The notes below the pieces were generated by a model. It searched no databases. It worked only from the letters and a program-made list of their open reading frames with translations, and was not told the origin of the DNA. From assembly GCF_029867415.1 (NCBI RefSeq), contig NW_026705578.1, positions 496,001 through 560,000 on the forward strand: 64,000 bases of DNA, read 5' to 3'. Source of the DNA: Vicia villosa. Taxonomy: Eukaryota > Streptophyta > Magnoliopsida > Fabales > Fabaceae. The position numbers and the translations under genes are program-made. Positions within the stretch are counted from its first letter, which is position 1. Each line of letters begins with the position of its first letter. Shown here piece after piece: positions 46,447 through 58,379 of this stretch.

Positions 46447-48647
46447 GGTTTAAATGTTAACTAAGTTTTTGGTCTCTATAAATATTGCAGTTCCATTTTA
46501 AGTCCCTCTTGAGTTTTGGCAACGGTTTTAGGTGTTTTTTTTTCTTTTCAAGAAGCAACTTATAAGACATTGCACTAGGGGTGCAACTCTTACAAAGAAA
46601 ATTCTCTATAAAGAGATAAAACAACCAAGAGGATGTTTATACCATTCGTAAAAACTAGACTCAGAATTACAACTGTAATTCCAGCTCCAAGATAAAAACA
46701 TAGCATTAAAGCACACCATATCAAAACAGTAATCAACCTCTTTAAAAATGATGAAATTTCTCATCAACCATAAGCTCCAATTTGTTGCTATCCAAATGGT
46801 GTTGATCTTCATCCTCATATTATTTTTTCTCACCTTGTCTTGAATGGATGAAAAAGCCAAGAACTCATCAAAAGACAAACCGAATTCAAAGTCCACCCAA
46901 GAAAAAATTCTCCTTCAAACCGCCTGCGATACATGACATGACATGAAAAGATGGTTCACATTTTCCTGAAACGAAGCATAGAAAAAGCAGTTTTGATTGT
47001 TAATCGTATCCACGACTCCTCTTGTTCTCAACTTATCTTTCGACGGAAGCCTATCAATGAACAACCTCCAAGCAAATATCTTGATTTTTGGCGGCGAAAT
47101 CATCTTCCAAATAGCTCTCAGGTTCTTTATCGTTTCAGCAGTCCACGCAAAAGGTTTAAATTCAGCTATAACATCTAATACACTTGCCGCAGAAAAAGCC
47201 CCATCGTCATTCAGAATCCAAGAAAACACATTTGTTCCATTCTCAACCGGACAGACAGAATGCAACATGTCTAACAGCGGTTTCCAAATATCAACTGAAG
47301 CAATTGATCCCTCAACCGTATCTCCTGCCAGCCCTGATCCAGAAATGAAACTAATGTTCCATGAGTGAACTCCATGATCCCACAACAGAGCATCAGCAAC
47401 TGAACACATTTTTTTGGTTGAGATATCAAACAGGTTTGGAAACATGTCGCGAAGAGTTTGATTTCCCAACCATAAACCATGCCAGAACAGAGTGTCGTTG
47501 CCTTTATTTACTTTGATCTTAAGACAATCAGAAAAACCCAACTGAATCTGTTCAGAATTGATGTCATTGTTAATAATATCTTTCCACCATAATGATTCAT
47601 CGTGATTAGAGAATTCCCCTCCAGACAATTGCACCATAAGTTTTGGTTCAAAATCGCCTTTTCCTCATTAAGAATCCTCCACTTCCACTTAAGTAGCAAC
47701 GCTAAATTTGCTTCTCCGACGTCCCTAATACCTAAACCCCATTTCGCTTTGGGATTACACACCTTTTCCCATTTCACCCAGTGTATGCACTTCTTATTTG
47801 CATTGCCATTCCACAAGAAATTGCTCATAATACTTCTAATCTCTTTTAACACTTTACAAGGGGCTTTGTAAAAAGAAAAAGTAAATGAGGGTATGGCAGT
47901 TAACACCGCGTTAATGAGTGTTACTCGACCCCTTATCGAGATATTCCTTCCCTTCCAAACCGCTAATTTGTTCTTGAAATTATTTAGGACCTTCGTCCAA
48001 ACCTTCTTGTTCCTAGGACTCACTCCCACCATGATACCTGGAAAAAGAAAGGGGTAATTGCCTTTCTTGCACGAAAGGAAAGCCGTAGCCGAGTTCATCA
48101 ACCAATCTCCTATGTTCACGTCGTAGATGTTTCTTTTGGAGAAATTAATCTTCAGACCCGAAACAAGTTCAAAACCTCTTAATATGACTTTCAAGCTCCA
48201 CATATTATCACAAGAGACTTCTCCAATGATGACTGTGTCATCCGCGAACTGCAAAATATCCACTACTCCCTCTTCACCGAACCTGAAAGGTTTAATCTCC
48301 TGTTTCCACAGATTTTCTAACCAAAGCTGTCAGTCCTTCCATTGTTAAAACAAATAAAAACGGCGATAAAGGGTCCCCTTGACGAAGCCCTTTGTGAGAT
48401 AAGAAATCTTTTGTCGTGCTACCGTTCACCAAGACTGACATATGGCTGGTGAACACACACGCTTCCATCCACCTCATCCACTTCTTATCGAATCCCATCC
48501 TCACCATCACCTTTCTAAGGTAGCTCCAAGAAACCGAATCGTACGCTTTTTCAAAGTCGACTTTTTTTTGTAAAACACGTTGCCTAAAGGCAGGGAGGTA
48601 CTAAAAATAAAAACTGCAATATTTATAGGGACCAAAAACTTATTTAA

Positions 48648-48649
<2 letters not shown>
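46447..48649. mobile_element. Mutator-like terminal inverted repeats enclosing a LINE
   Basis: The left end (taagtttttggtctctataaatattgcag) matches the right end read on the other strand (ggttaaataagtttttggtccctataaatattgcag). Similarity continues inward to ggcaacg..gtttta. This TIR type is common in legume Mutator-like MITEs. Between the arms only the LINE fragment is seen. No transposase and no matching 9-bp flank were found, so LINE insertion into a small MITE is the simplest reading. Confidence 0.6.
46537..48568 (-). mobile_element. 5'-truncated L1-type LINE (RT and zf-RVT)
   Basis: On the minus strand the sequence begins abruptly at the RT motif DFEKAYDSVSW (about 48555). It continues through GLRQGDPLSPFLF, LQFADDTVIIG (intact catalytic FADD) and the C-terminal domain (FAWRLFIDRLPSKDKL, NHLFMSC), and ends in a short A-rich tail (plus-strand T-tract near 46537). 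Frameshifts lie near 48285 and 47635, and a stop is near 46914. Endonuclease and the first half of RT are missing, as expected for incomplete reverse transcription at insertion. Confidence 0.85.

Positions 48650-48734
<85 letters not shown>
48650..48734. repeat. (TA)n microsatellite
   Basis: About 84 bp of uninterrupted TA directly beside the Mutator-like repeat end. Its length is likely polymorphic. Confidence 0.95.
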
Positions 48735-48737
<3 letters not shown>

Positions 48738-50799
48738 GTACCCAAAAAAATGTATAAATTTTTTCCTTTTATATCATTCTCAATTTCTTTTTATTATCTA
48801 AGGTATATTTATTTCAAGGTTTAAAATTATATTTTTTAAAATATGCCTATGAGAAGCAATATTTTTATGTTTGATTAAAATTTCAAAATTTATCTTAGAT
48901 ATATTTATTCTAAGATTTAAAAAGTAGAAATATAGCATTCACATCGAAATTAAGTTCAACCAACTACAATTTTAACTACCACATACATTGCTTAGTGGGA
49001 AGTTTAAAATTAAAAGGATGTTTAATTATCAACACTACATCATTTGATCACCATATCTACGTCCACAAACTACATGTATATATAGTCCTACTATCACAAA
49101 TTAAAATTACACTTTTTTACTTTTTCTTATTGTTGACAAAGAATTATGTCAAACCTCCATTTGTTATATATTTCTCTAGGTATTATACTACCTCCTCTCC
49201 TAATTTCTATCCTATTTTATATTATAGAAAGCAATAAATAGAAATATATCAAATTCATAGACTCTTCAATGTCATAAACATTTTTTTCATACATATTTTT
49301 CTATGTAAATGATTAAACTACAAAACCCACGATGTTTAAATGGAAATGAACAAAAATAAAATTACATTGACAAAATTCATTAATAAAAAATAACATTTAT
49401 GAATATTTGTGTTTGTTGTTGTCATGTTTTTTTCTCTATTATAGTAAAAAAAGTTATTAAATTTGAAATCATAAATAAAAATATTTTGGTAATTTTCAAT
49501 ATTATTTTTGTTAATTCATTTTTAATTAACATATTTTAACAAAATTTAACACTAATTTTTTAGTGTAATAACCTTCGATTATCCCACTATTAACTATTTT
49601 TACATTATTTTTTTTATACATATTGCTAATTTTTCCTCTTTTATATTTACTTTTAAGTATGAATTATTATTATTATTATCATTTTCAAGATTAATGTAAG
49701 ATTCTCTTAAGAATTATGTCATAATTATTTTGACTAATTTATGTATAGAATTCAAGATATTTTATGATTATAAATAAATTTAATTTTTTAATTAATGATT
49801 ATATTATATGAAAAATTATTTAAACATATAATTAATTATTATTAAAATTATTAAAATTTTATATTAAGATCAATTGTTTTCGTGTATCGCACGAGTCAAA
49901 ATACTAGTTGAAATAGCGCAAGGTTCGTTTAGAAGTTTTTAAATTTTTTCGTAAAAACATAAAATTTAGAATTTCTTAATTCAATTTACTTCTGAAAAAT
50001 TTTAAAGTTCAATTTCTTTCAACGATATATTTCAAACTCTTCTTAATCTAAATCATGCCACAAAAGCTACAAAGCGCATTGCAGCATCCACAATAACCAC
50101 AATCACACATTTGTTGCTGCAATCACAATTTAAAATCATCATAACTTCTCTCTCTATGAAATTCTGAAGCAAATAGACTTTTTTCAACGAAGGCAATTTA
50201 AATGAAAAGATGCAGATAATTGTAAACCAATAAATATTTTCATGTGTATAACCATGATCCTAAAACCAAATAAAAATCTGATTCTACTCGACAATTACAT
50301 CAGATCCTAGAGCCTGTAAATCAAAACAAAATAGCAATCTGAATCTAAAAAAAATATCAAAAACTCATTTATTAATCATCTAGAAGAAATGGCGAGTAAT
50401 GACGTGTTTATTAAGTATCATATTACAAGCTTAAATATATTTACCTAAAAAAGGATTTACACAAAGTAAACATGAGATTTGTTAACTGAATAGTTAGTCT
50501 CAATAGGTACCACCAATGAATTAAGCGTGTGATCTTAAAAATATTACTTCCTGTAAAAACTTGTAGTACTTAGAAAAACTTCCATTATTGAAAACACACA
50601 TTTGATGTATTTATATATATATATATATATCCTATCAACCTGTAACATACTTAATGATGTTTGTTAATTTATTTCACTATTATATGTTTTGCACTAGCTT
50701 CATTTTATGTGAATGGTTGTTAGTGTTTTAGGTTGCAAAGTAGATTATGATTATGCAATTTGATATGTTTTTGTTACTCTTGATCGTTGCTTTTCTCTT
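48735..50799 (+). other. AT-rich intergenic DNA
   Basis: No coding sequence was recognised. It contains a Helitron-like 3' end (49879-49907), poly-T/poly-A runs and a short (TA)n near 50615. Confidence 0.45.
49879..49907 (+). mobile_element. Helitron-like 3' terminus
   Basis: A short hairpin CGTG-TATCG-CACG (49881-49893) is followed 10 bp later by CTAG, with T next. This is the 3' signature of plant Helitrons (hairpin, then CTRR, insertion between A and T). Candidate 5' ends are TCTTATATATTAAAG at 31661 or TCATATATATATACT near 46421. Neither is proven. Confidence 0.45.
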
Positions 50800-51062
50800 T
50801 TTGATGTTGTCAAAGGGGGAGAAGAGAATTAAGAAGGAATTTAGTGAGCAACAGGTTGCACAAATTCAGGGGGGATATTCGATTAAGGTTCTCAATGAAT
50901 TTGAGCAGAAAATTTGCTTAGGTGTTGCCATCATAAAAAAGGGAGAGTATGTAAAGGCAATGCACCTATATCCTTGTTTTAATGATGTCAAAACTTGCTA
51001 GTAGAATGATTGGCATGAAAATCCTTGAAAACAAACATTTTGGGGGGTGTTTTTACTATTTG

Positions 51063-51290
51063 CGTCGACTCATGCAGAAGTTAGGTCGACATTGAAGAAG
51101 GACATTGCATCAAGCTCGGGACTGATCGCGTCGACCCTTCCGGTCGACTCATACTGGGAGTATAATAATTTCCCTTTGCGTCGACTCATGCCCTGTTGCG
51201 GTCAACGCATCGCTTTTCCAAAGACCTTTGTATCTCGCTCGCGGCAGCTCGCGTCGAATGGGTTTCCTGCATAGGTTGACCGCTCGCTGC
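51063..51290 (+). repeat. GTCGAC-rich stretch in SIRE-like LTR
   Basis: At least six GTCGAC or near copies (gcgtcgactcatg twice, taggtcgacattg, gcgtcgaccctt, cggtcgactc, gcgtcgaatgg) in about 230 bp. This is the same palindromic core as the array in the intact SIRE element, but with different flanks. Confidence 0.7.
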
Positions 51291-51334
51291 TTTTAACAAA
51301 TTTCCTGCAATGTTTTTGGGTCTTGGCTATTTGT

Positions 51335-51336
<2 letters not shown>

Positions 51337-51392
<56 letters not shown>
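51337..51392. repeat. (AC)n(AT)n compound microsatellite
   Basis: About 32 bp of AC followed by about 24 bp of AT. Confidence 0.95.
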
Positions 51393-52619
51393 GTTGATTG
51401 GCTTTCATCATTTAACAACAACTAGAAAAAGTGAAAGATATACACATTGTGCTCATCATCATCATCCTCTCATTGCATTCATCAACAATTATACATAACA
51501 ATTTTTGTTTATCAAGGTGCAGAGTTGTGTTGATAACATTCAAATTGAGGATTGTAACTCAAATTTGGGTTGAGCATTTGTGGGTTTTTTCTTGAATGAA
51601 ATCATTGGGGTTTTGTTCTCCAAGATCTTAAGGATTTGGGGGGGTTTTGCACAAGTCTTTACTTCATAGATTCAGCCGAGTGAAAGGAATGGGAAACAGT
51701 GGGTTTGCTCAATCAAGTAGCGGTAACCGGAGGATTGTGAAGAAAGATTTGGGGTTAAACATCTTGTGATCGAAATCAGCCAAGTGAAAGATTTGCGAAA
51801 TGCGGTGTGCGTGCAAATGAGTAGTGGTAACTGGAGGTATGTTCGAAGAGTTTGACGCATTTGATTCATCTTGAATCAAGGGGAGAGAAGAGTATAGTTT
51901 CAGCTTCAACAATTTTCATTGGGTGTTTGGTGACTATTTCTTCTCTTATAAAACTTTGCTACCTAATAATTATATTTCCCAATTCGATATTTAGAATTAG
52001 GGGATGACGTACCTTACGCGAGGACGACAAGGGGTACAGCCTAAACAAATATGGTATTGTTTTCTCTTTCTCAATTGCTTTAATTTGCTTTCTCTTAGTT
52101 TATATGATATCAAGTATTGAAGACTGTTTTGTTATAATTTTAGTACCTAATAAGCTTATAAATAATTCATAGCTCTCACATTGATTACTCTTGTTCAAAC
52201 ACTCCACTACAATTAAGCAAAATTCAACTTGATGTGTTGTGCACACCAAGTGTTTGATAATTTGATCACTCACAAACTATCACTTACTTTACTTAGCTTT
52301 ATCCTAAGTTATTAAGTCTTTGGTAGTAGCTATTATTAAGTGATATTGTTTAAGCGATCGATTATCTATAGTATTGATTCTAGGCTCAACTTAATCATTC
52401 TATTCGGTTTCGCATATCCGATCTTACCAATAACGGAACGCTTAGACAATTGTAATTCAGGAAGCTTTCATAGTTTTTAAAAAACAATTTTAAAAAATAA
52501 AAGCCCATCATTAAAATTCAAGTGATCTATTCAACCCCCCTTCTAGATCAGTGCTATCATCTAACACAAGTCACTTATGTAATCCTTTATGCGTGAGAAA
52601 AGAAGTCTTATGACGATCC

Positions 52620-53060
52620 TCGGGATTAACTAAGATATAGTTGTAGCTTGATCTTAAATTTAAGCGTTGGTATTGGAAATTTATATTTGATTGTAATTGC
52701 GCTAAATGCACGATAATCAGTCCTAAATTCCCAGGATCCATCTTTCTTTTTAACTAGAAAAATGTGGGATGAGAACGAGCTAATACTAGGTTGAATAATA
52801 CCTTGTTGTAACATCTCAGAAACCATTCATTCAGTTTCTGTTTTTGTCCGTGTGTATATCGACATGTTTTTACCTTAATCGGATTACTACCATCAATAAG
52901 AAGACTCACATGATCTTATGCCCTTGGTGGTGGAAAATTATTAGGCTCCTGAAACACCTTCCAATAATTGTGCAACAAGGCAACTAAATTGTTTGGTAAA
53001 TTATCAAGAGCAGTTGTTGATGATGACGGCGCTAGGAAGTGAAATTGCATAGTATATGAC
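52620..53060 (-). pseudogene. Ty3/Gypsy RT fragment (chromovirus-like)
   Basis: Minus-strand reading has a pre-RT stretch (NNLVALLHNYWKVFQEP, about 52950-53010) and then the RT N-terminus with QQGIIQPSISSFSSHIFLV and KKDGSWEFRTDYR. The block order is that of plant chromoviruses. Internal stops separate the parts, and nothing of the YVDD region remains. It is bordered left by the SIRE-like LTR and right by the solo LTR. Confidence 0.75.
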
Positions 53061-53185
53061 AATTCAATAGTGTGTATGATGGAGACGGTGAATATGATGA
53101 AATTGAGACTGACATAGTTCCATTAATTGATCTCCTTGAAGAGTGATGAAGTTGCTATCGAAGTAGAATTTAATCAATAGCGCAT

Positions 53186-55871
53186 TGTAGCAACCTGCCC
53201 TAAAAATTTAGATTTAGAGTCGCCACCTATTCTGAAGGGCGAATAGGAAACCCTACGCAGATACGAGATTCGGGGTAAGTTATTATAATCAGGTTGAGGG
53301 AAGGTGTTAGGCACCCTCAACCCTTTCCTAAGGTTTGTATCTAAAGATAAAGGTTTATGGCTAAAATTGAGGTTTATAGCTAAGGAAGTGAATAGGGGAA
53401 AAATTGAGATTTTAGGGAGGGGGATTCGCCTTGGTTATCCAAGTGCCTACGTATCTCCTTATGGAGAATCAGAGTCAACGTAGTTCGGGCACAGGGTTGT
53501 ACGCCTTAGAATTTGATTTGAATGGTTTGAAGGCTTTTTGAATGGCCTATCGTAGTTTTAGAAAGTTTGTGATTTGAAAGGCTTTTTGAATTGCCTGATT
53601 GAAAAGGATGAAAATTCGTAGTTTGTGGTTTGATGTGTTTTAAGTGTTTGGGCGTACAACCCTGATTCGATATGGCACCGTTAGTTGCAGTGATCAATAG
53701 GTTTGATCATTATAGTTAACGGATTAATGGACATTGCTGGTTACTCGGATCGATAGATTGATCGTCGCAGACAGCAAATTAAACGTATTTTAATTGCAAA
53801 TTAAACGTATTTTAATTTATGTATATTTTTATCTCTCGTATAATGCGACTAATAGATTTAGTCGGGTCGAGGAGAGAATTTAAATAAAGGATTAATTAAA
53901 TTATTTTATTGCTTTATTCAGATCTTTGATCAGTACGACATAGAGAGTCGACTAATTCGAAGGCGGGGTGAAATAGATATTCATCCGCCATTTATCCGTT
54001 AAAGGGGAAGTTAGAGTTTATTGTTTTTATTATTTTATCTCTCGTCTAATGCGACTAATAGATTTAGTCGGGTCGAGGAGAGAATTAATCGAAAGTTAAT
54101 GTTCCGCCAAATGGGCAATGGGATTGGGCAAACCCTAACACCTAACTTTTAGGGTTCTTTATGATTTAATATTAATTAAAATTAATTAATTAAGTCGAAT
54201 AATCGACATAATCGAATAATCGGGGGAAAATGTTATACTCCTAACCCTAATCCTAATTTAAATAAATTAAATCAAATATACTTATTTATTATTTAAATCT
54301 AAATAGTTAAACAAAATAAATAATTATATTAAATAAAACCTGGGTAGTGATTTGGTGTGTGTGCCATATGATGATCCATGGTGAACTTGCATCTTTCTGG
54401 GCGTTGGATTAGTTCTTTGTGAAATCTGATGGCTGTGATACGAGGGAGCATCGTGAGCACCCCTAGACAGGTCACGCTGGATTTATGATAGCAAAGGAAC
54501 AAATGATTTGAAAAATAAAACGTAGGCGTCGCCGGCCAGTATCGAACCCATGTACGGTCCTCCGCTGGGCTACGCTTGCTCTGCTAATAATGACACGCGC
54601 GCAAGAGATAATGTAAGCAATGCAATCAAATAACAATTTAAAACAGAACCTTCCCCGCGCCTTGGCTTCTTCTTCATCGTGAATTCTCCAACAATGGAAC
54701 ATCTTTGGCCACGCTTTTCCTCCGTAGCCGTAAGCCTCCCTCTCCGAATCCGGCGAAACAACATTGATACACTCCAAACAACAACCCAGATCATATAAAC
54801 ATTATCCCATGAACACAAAAACATAATTAATTTCTGTCAATTTGGCTTCTATCTGTGTGGCCCCAAATTAATACTCATGAACCCTAGTTATGGCATATCA
54901 CGGTACCTGTGCTTAAAACAAAATTAAATTATCCAGGACACTTCTAAACTTTAAGGTGAACATGAATATGTAACCAAAATCAATTTATACTGAGTGTATG
55001 ATGTAAATCGAAAATCAAAATTTTGGTCCAAACCAATGATACTATGTCACGATTCTGGATGGTGCTGGAGACTTGTAATGGTCCAGAAAGATTCAGAGAA
55101 GATTGAGGAACTCGTATGTATCCTTGGGATGGCTCGAATTTGATTGAGATTTGGTCTGCTCTATCACCCTTGTTCACGATTTTTGAGTGAAATTGTGAAG
55201 CTTTTCACCGAATTTTCTTGGCTGCCAAAACCCCCCTCACTTCTGAATTCGTCCAGCTATATATGGTACATAGATTAGGTCAAGAAAAAAAACCATCCAA
55301 ATTGAAGAATCAAGATTTTATGAATCTAAACTTGCCATTCTTATCCCTTCTATTTCTCAAACTTTCTTCCACGTTTTCTTTTGGATGTTTGAACAATACA
55401 ACCTCTTTTTTTTTTTTATTTCATATTTTTTTGTATTTACTTAGTATTTGAATGAGGGAGAAAAATCAAATAATTAAAACTAATAACTATTCTATTCAAA
55501 TTAACTAATAACACTAATCAATAAATATTAACCTAAATAATAATACTAATTCTAGATAATATTAATAACAATATCACCTAACATTAATATTAATATTAAT
55601 AATAAAATTAATAATATTAAATACTAATAGTTAGAAGTAATAAAAATTACTAATAATAATCCAAAAAAATGCAAATGTTAGTAAAAGAAAAATAATATTA
55701 ACAAATGATGAAACCCTTGAAACACCTGTTAATCGCACCCCATTTATTTCTCAGGATATTTTATAAGAGAGCGGGTTTGACAATAGGAATGTCAAACCCC
55801 ATGACTCTTAATTTTGACCCTTGATGAATTAAAAGATATAGATCTGATCGGACAAATTTTGGGGTATGACA
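53186..55871 (-). mobile_element. Solo LTR of Ogre-like family, minus strand
   Basis: 2686 bp. On the minus strand it starts TGTCATACCCCAAAATTTG and ends GGGCAGGTTGCTACA, flanked by CGCAT on both sides (53181-53185 and 55872-55876). The terminal roughly 300 bp strongly resemble the solo LTR at 24081-27812, while the middle differs. An internal direct repeat of ctctcgt(a/c)taatgcgactaatagatttagtcgggtcgagg occurs at about 53830 and 54050. No internal domain is present. The minus-strand ORFs at 54472-54824 are incidental. Confidence 0.85.
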
Positions 55872-55876
55872 CGCAT

Positions 55877-56696
55877 CATAGTCCATAATGTGAGTGTTAT
55901 ATTAGAATTTTTGACATAGTTATAGTCATAAACTATAAGGGTCAACACCCTAAAATAAAGGAATAGATGTTGGTGATTTTTTACCAGGCTGGTTCAGTCG
56001 ATTGTGTTGCACCCAAGAATTGTGTGCATTCGTCAAATCAAATACTTCACCTTAAAATAAGGGTCAACACCCTAAAATAAAGAATTACGTGCATTTTTCG
56101 AAGAAAATATTTCACTGGTTTTGGTCGAATACCTCAGTAGGGGATCAAGGTAACATAAGTTATGGGACTTAAGTTTTGGGTTATCTCATTTGTTTTGAAG
56201 TAAGGTCGAGGCTAGCTTTGAGCATAAGAGCAGACGATTTCTTAGAAGACACGTGGAGGTTTCTGAGACTGAAGGTTGGATGAACCTAGAAACATGGAAA
56301 AGCGTGTGTAATCTTCCAGTATTGAAGGTTATTCTTTTCAGTTTTAGGTGTCCTTATTTTTACTTTTACTCCAAATTTTACAGTCTTTATGCCTTTCTTC
56401 TTTATCTTTGTCAATATTTCTTGTTCCTTTGTTTTTTTACTATTCTTAGAGTTCAAGTTATATTAACTTAAAACACATAAAAATCCAATAAAACTTTGGC
56501 ACTGTATCCTAGGATTACTAGTGGGTCATGAGAGTAATTTTTAATAATGAGACTAGCGGTTGTTTACCAAAACAAAGGGTAAACAAATTGGAACGCCTAG
56601 TGGGACCCTTGTGTGAGAGTTATTCGTCTTTTAGTTGCTTATAAAGATTTTTTTGTTCTCCAAATTTCATAGTCTTAGTGTGTATGAGATTAAGAA
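55877..56696 (+). other. Leader/LTR-like region before a gypsy gag
   Basis: A short direct repeat gggtcaacaccctaaaataaag occurs at about 55939 and 56066. Near 56587-56608, aattggaacgcctagtggga resembles a Ty3/Gypsy primer-binding region, so the 5' LTR of the gag-bearing element probably ends close to 56585. No gene was recognised. Confidence 0.4.
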
Positions 56697-58379
56697 GTGG
56701 TAAAATTTCAAGAGACTACCCCGATAGGACAAAAAAGAAAGTACACTAGGATGGTAGATCCAATAAATAACAGTAATGGAGAACAAACAACTAATACAAA
56801 TGAGGAAGGAACAATCGATGCAAATTCAACTGAAGCAATTGCTTCTACAGCCATTACAACGTCTATACCGTCGATGACACAAATTTGGGTAATATTATCC
56901 TCAACAATGACGCAAAGTCAACCAGTGACTCCCGAACCATCAGTGCCTAGTGATTTTAGGCCTTTTAGGCCTAGTTTCACAATTCCTTTAAATGGTTTTG
57001 AACACCCTTATAGAATGAAAACATCAATGGTGGTAGGTTTATATAATAACCTTTTAACATTTTTTGAACATGCGATTACCACTTTTTCGCCACTACAAGG
57101 GATAGGGTCGGCCGCTATCCATTAAAGTCGGACATTCGTGCCTACTAGAATGGTTGTCTCATCTCAGACAATCTTGACTCTTACCAATAATTCAATAGCA
57201 GTATTGAGACAACAAATGGACGAAACGAGTCAGTACTTTGCAATATGTTTACCCGATAGATGGGTACGATATTTTGTTTCTTGATTCAAAATACTAACCA
57301 AACGAATCAGTAGTTTGCAATATAAACGAATCAGCCATCCCGCCACAACCGACTAGGCTTCAAAATGAAGGTTTGGTTTCAGAAAAGACCGTCAACCAGG
57401 GTCAACAAATTGCACCCCAAGCAGTCAAAGTAAATCAATGGCAGCAATTTGCCCAAAATGGTCGAACAACCAATACCAAGAGAGGTCAAATGACCAAGAG
57501 TGGTATTGTGAATCGAAATCAAGATGTAGAGGAAGTAGTTAATAGAGTCTGACAAGATGATTTTGCACGAGAAAATAACTTGGCTACTAGGGTCGAAAGG
57601 ATCATGGTGCAAAATATAATAAATGTGGGCCTTCACAAGCCAAACTACGTTTCTCTTCTGTCAGAATATGTCTTACAAGAAGAACTCCCTAGGGGATGGA
57701 AAGTTTCAAAGTTCACTAAAGTTTCTGGTGATAATAGTGAGTCTACAGCCGAACATATAGCGAGATATATGACTAAGGCAGGAGACATTGTAAGTAACGA
57801 CAACTAAAGGATGAGATACTTTCCTAGTTATGTTACCAAGAATGCTTTGACTTGGTTTATGAAACTTCCAGTAAATTCTATCCATGAAGGGACTCGTTTG
57901 GAAAGAGTGTTCAATGAACAATTTTACATGGGCCAATCAAAGATCAGTTTGAAAGAGTAGGCTAGTGTGAAACGCAAGTTCACAAAGCCAATATATGATT
58001 ATCTAAATAGAGTCAATAGGTGTTTTACACAGGTTCCTAAACATGAATTAGTCAAGATGGCTGTTGAAGGTCTAGAACATCATAATTCTTTCTTTTCAAA
58101 GATCTGGTTCAGAATGCTATCAAAGACGAGAGGCACAAGTGTGCAGACAAGGGAAAATCCCAAATAAAGATTGATGTCGATCCCTTGCATGAGGGATTTG
58201 CCCATTATATTGAGCCAATTGAAGATCACATGATAGAGGCTACTGAGGGCCTCAAAAGTGGAGTTGATGTGGCTAAGATTACTGAAGTTGTTGGTGTAGG
58301 AATTCAGATAACTGAGATTGCTGATAATTTCAATTTTGGAATCAACATGGTCGAAATAATATGGAATGTATCAAAGTAG
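56697..58379 (+). pseudogene. Ty3/Gypsy gag, heavily decayed
   Basis: In pieces across frames: an N-terminal Ser/Thr/Pro-rich part (56697-57125), a linker with a local duplication (cgaatcagtagtttgcaatat, about 57225-57320), and the conserved retrotransposon gag block LPRGWKVSKFTKVSGDNSEST with HIARYMTKAGDI (57690-57800). This continues with NALTWFMKLP and FNEQFYMGQSKISLKE and the helical KRKFTKPIYDYLNR part (57967-58167). Several stops and shifts occur, and no protease or RT follows. The host element is truncated. Confidence 0.72.

Larger units (their letters stand above)
50800..52566 (+). mobile_element. Degraded SIRE-like LTR region, plus strand
   Basis: The end ...ctattcaaccccccttctagatc...atctaaca (52530-52566) matches the terminal block of the intact SIRE LTR at 4014-11282. 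A polypurine-like caaagggggagaag lies at 50812-50825. Between them are a GTCGAC-rich stretch (51063-51290) and an (AC)n(AT)n microsatellite. The left LTR border and a target duplication were not found. No primer site follows 52566, so this is a 3' or solo LTR. Confidence 0.55.

Noticed and set aside
50747..51001. 84-residue frame with a hydrophobic start, resembling a secreted peptide
   Set aside because: It overlaps the polypurine-like tract and 3' end of a SIRE-like element; no cysteine pattern and no homology recognised.
54472..54824. Two overlapping minus-strand frames (101 and 84 residues)
   Set aside because: They lie wholly within a solo LTR bounded by target duplications.
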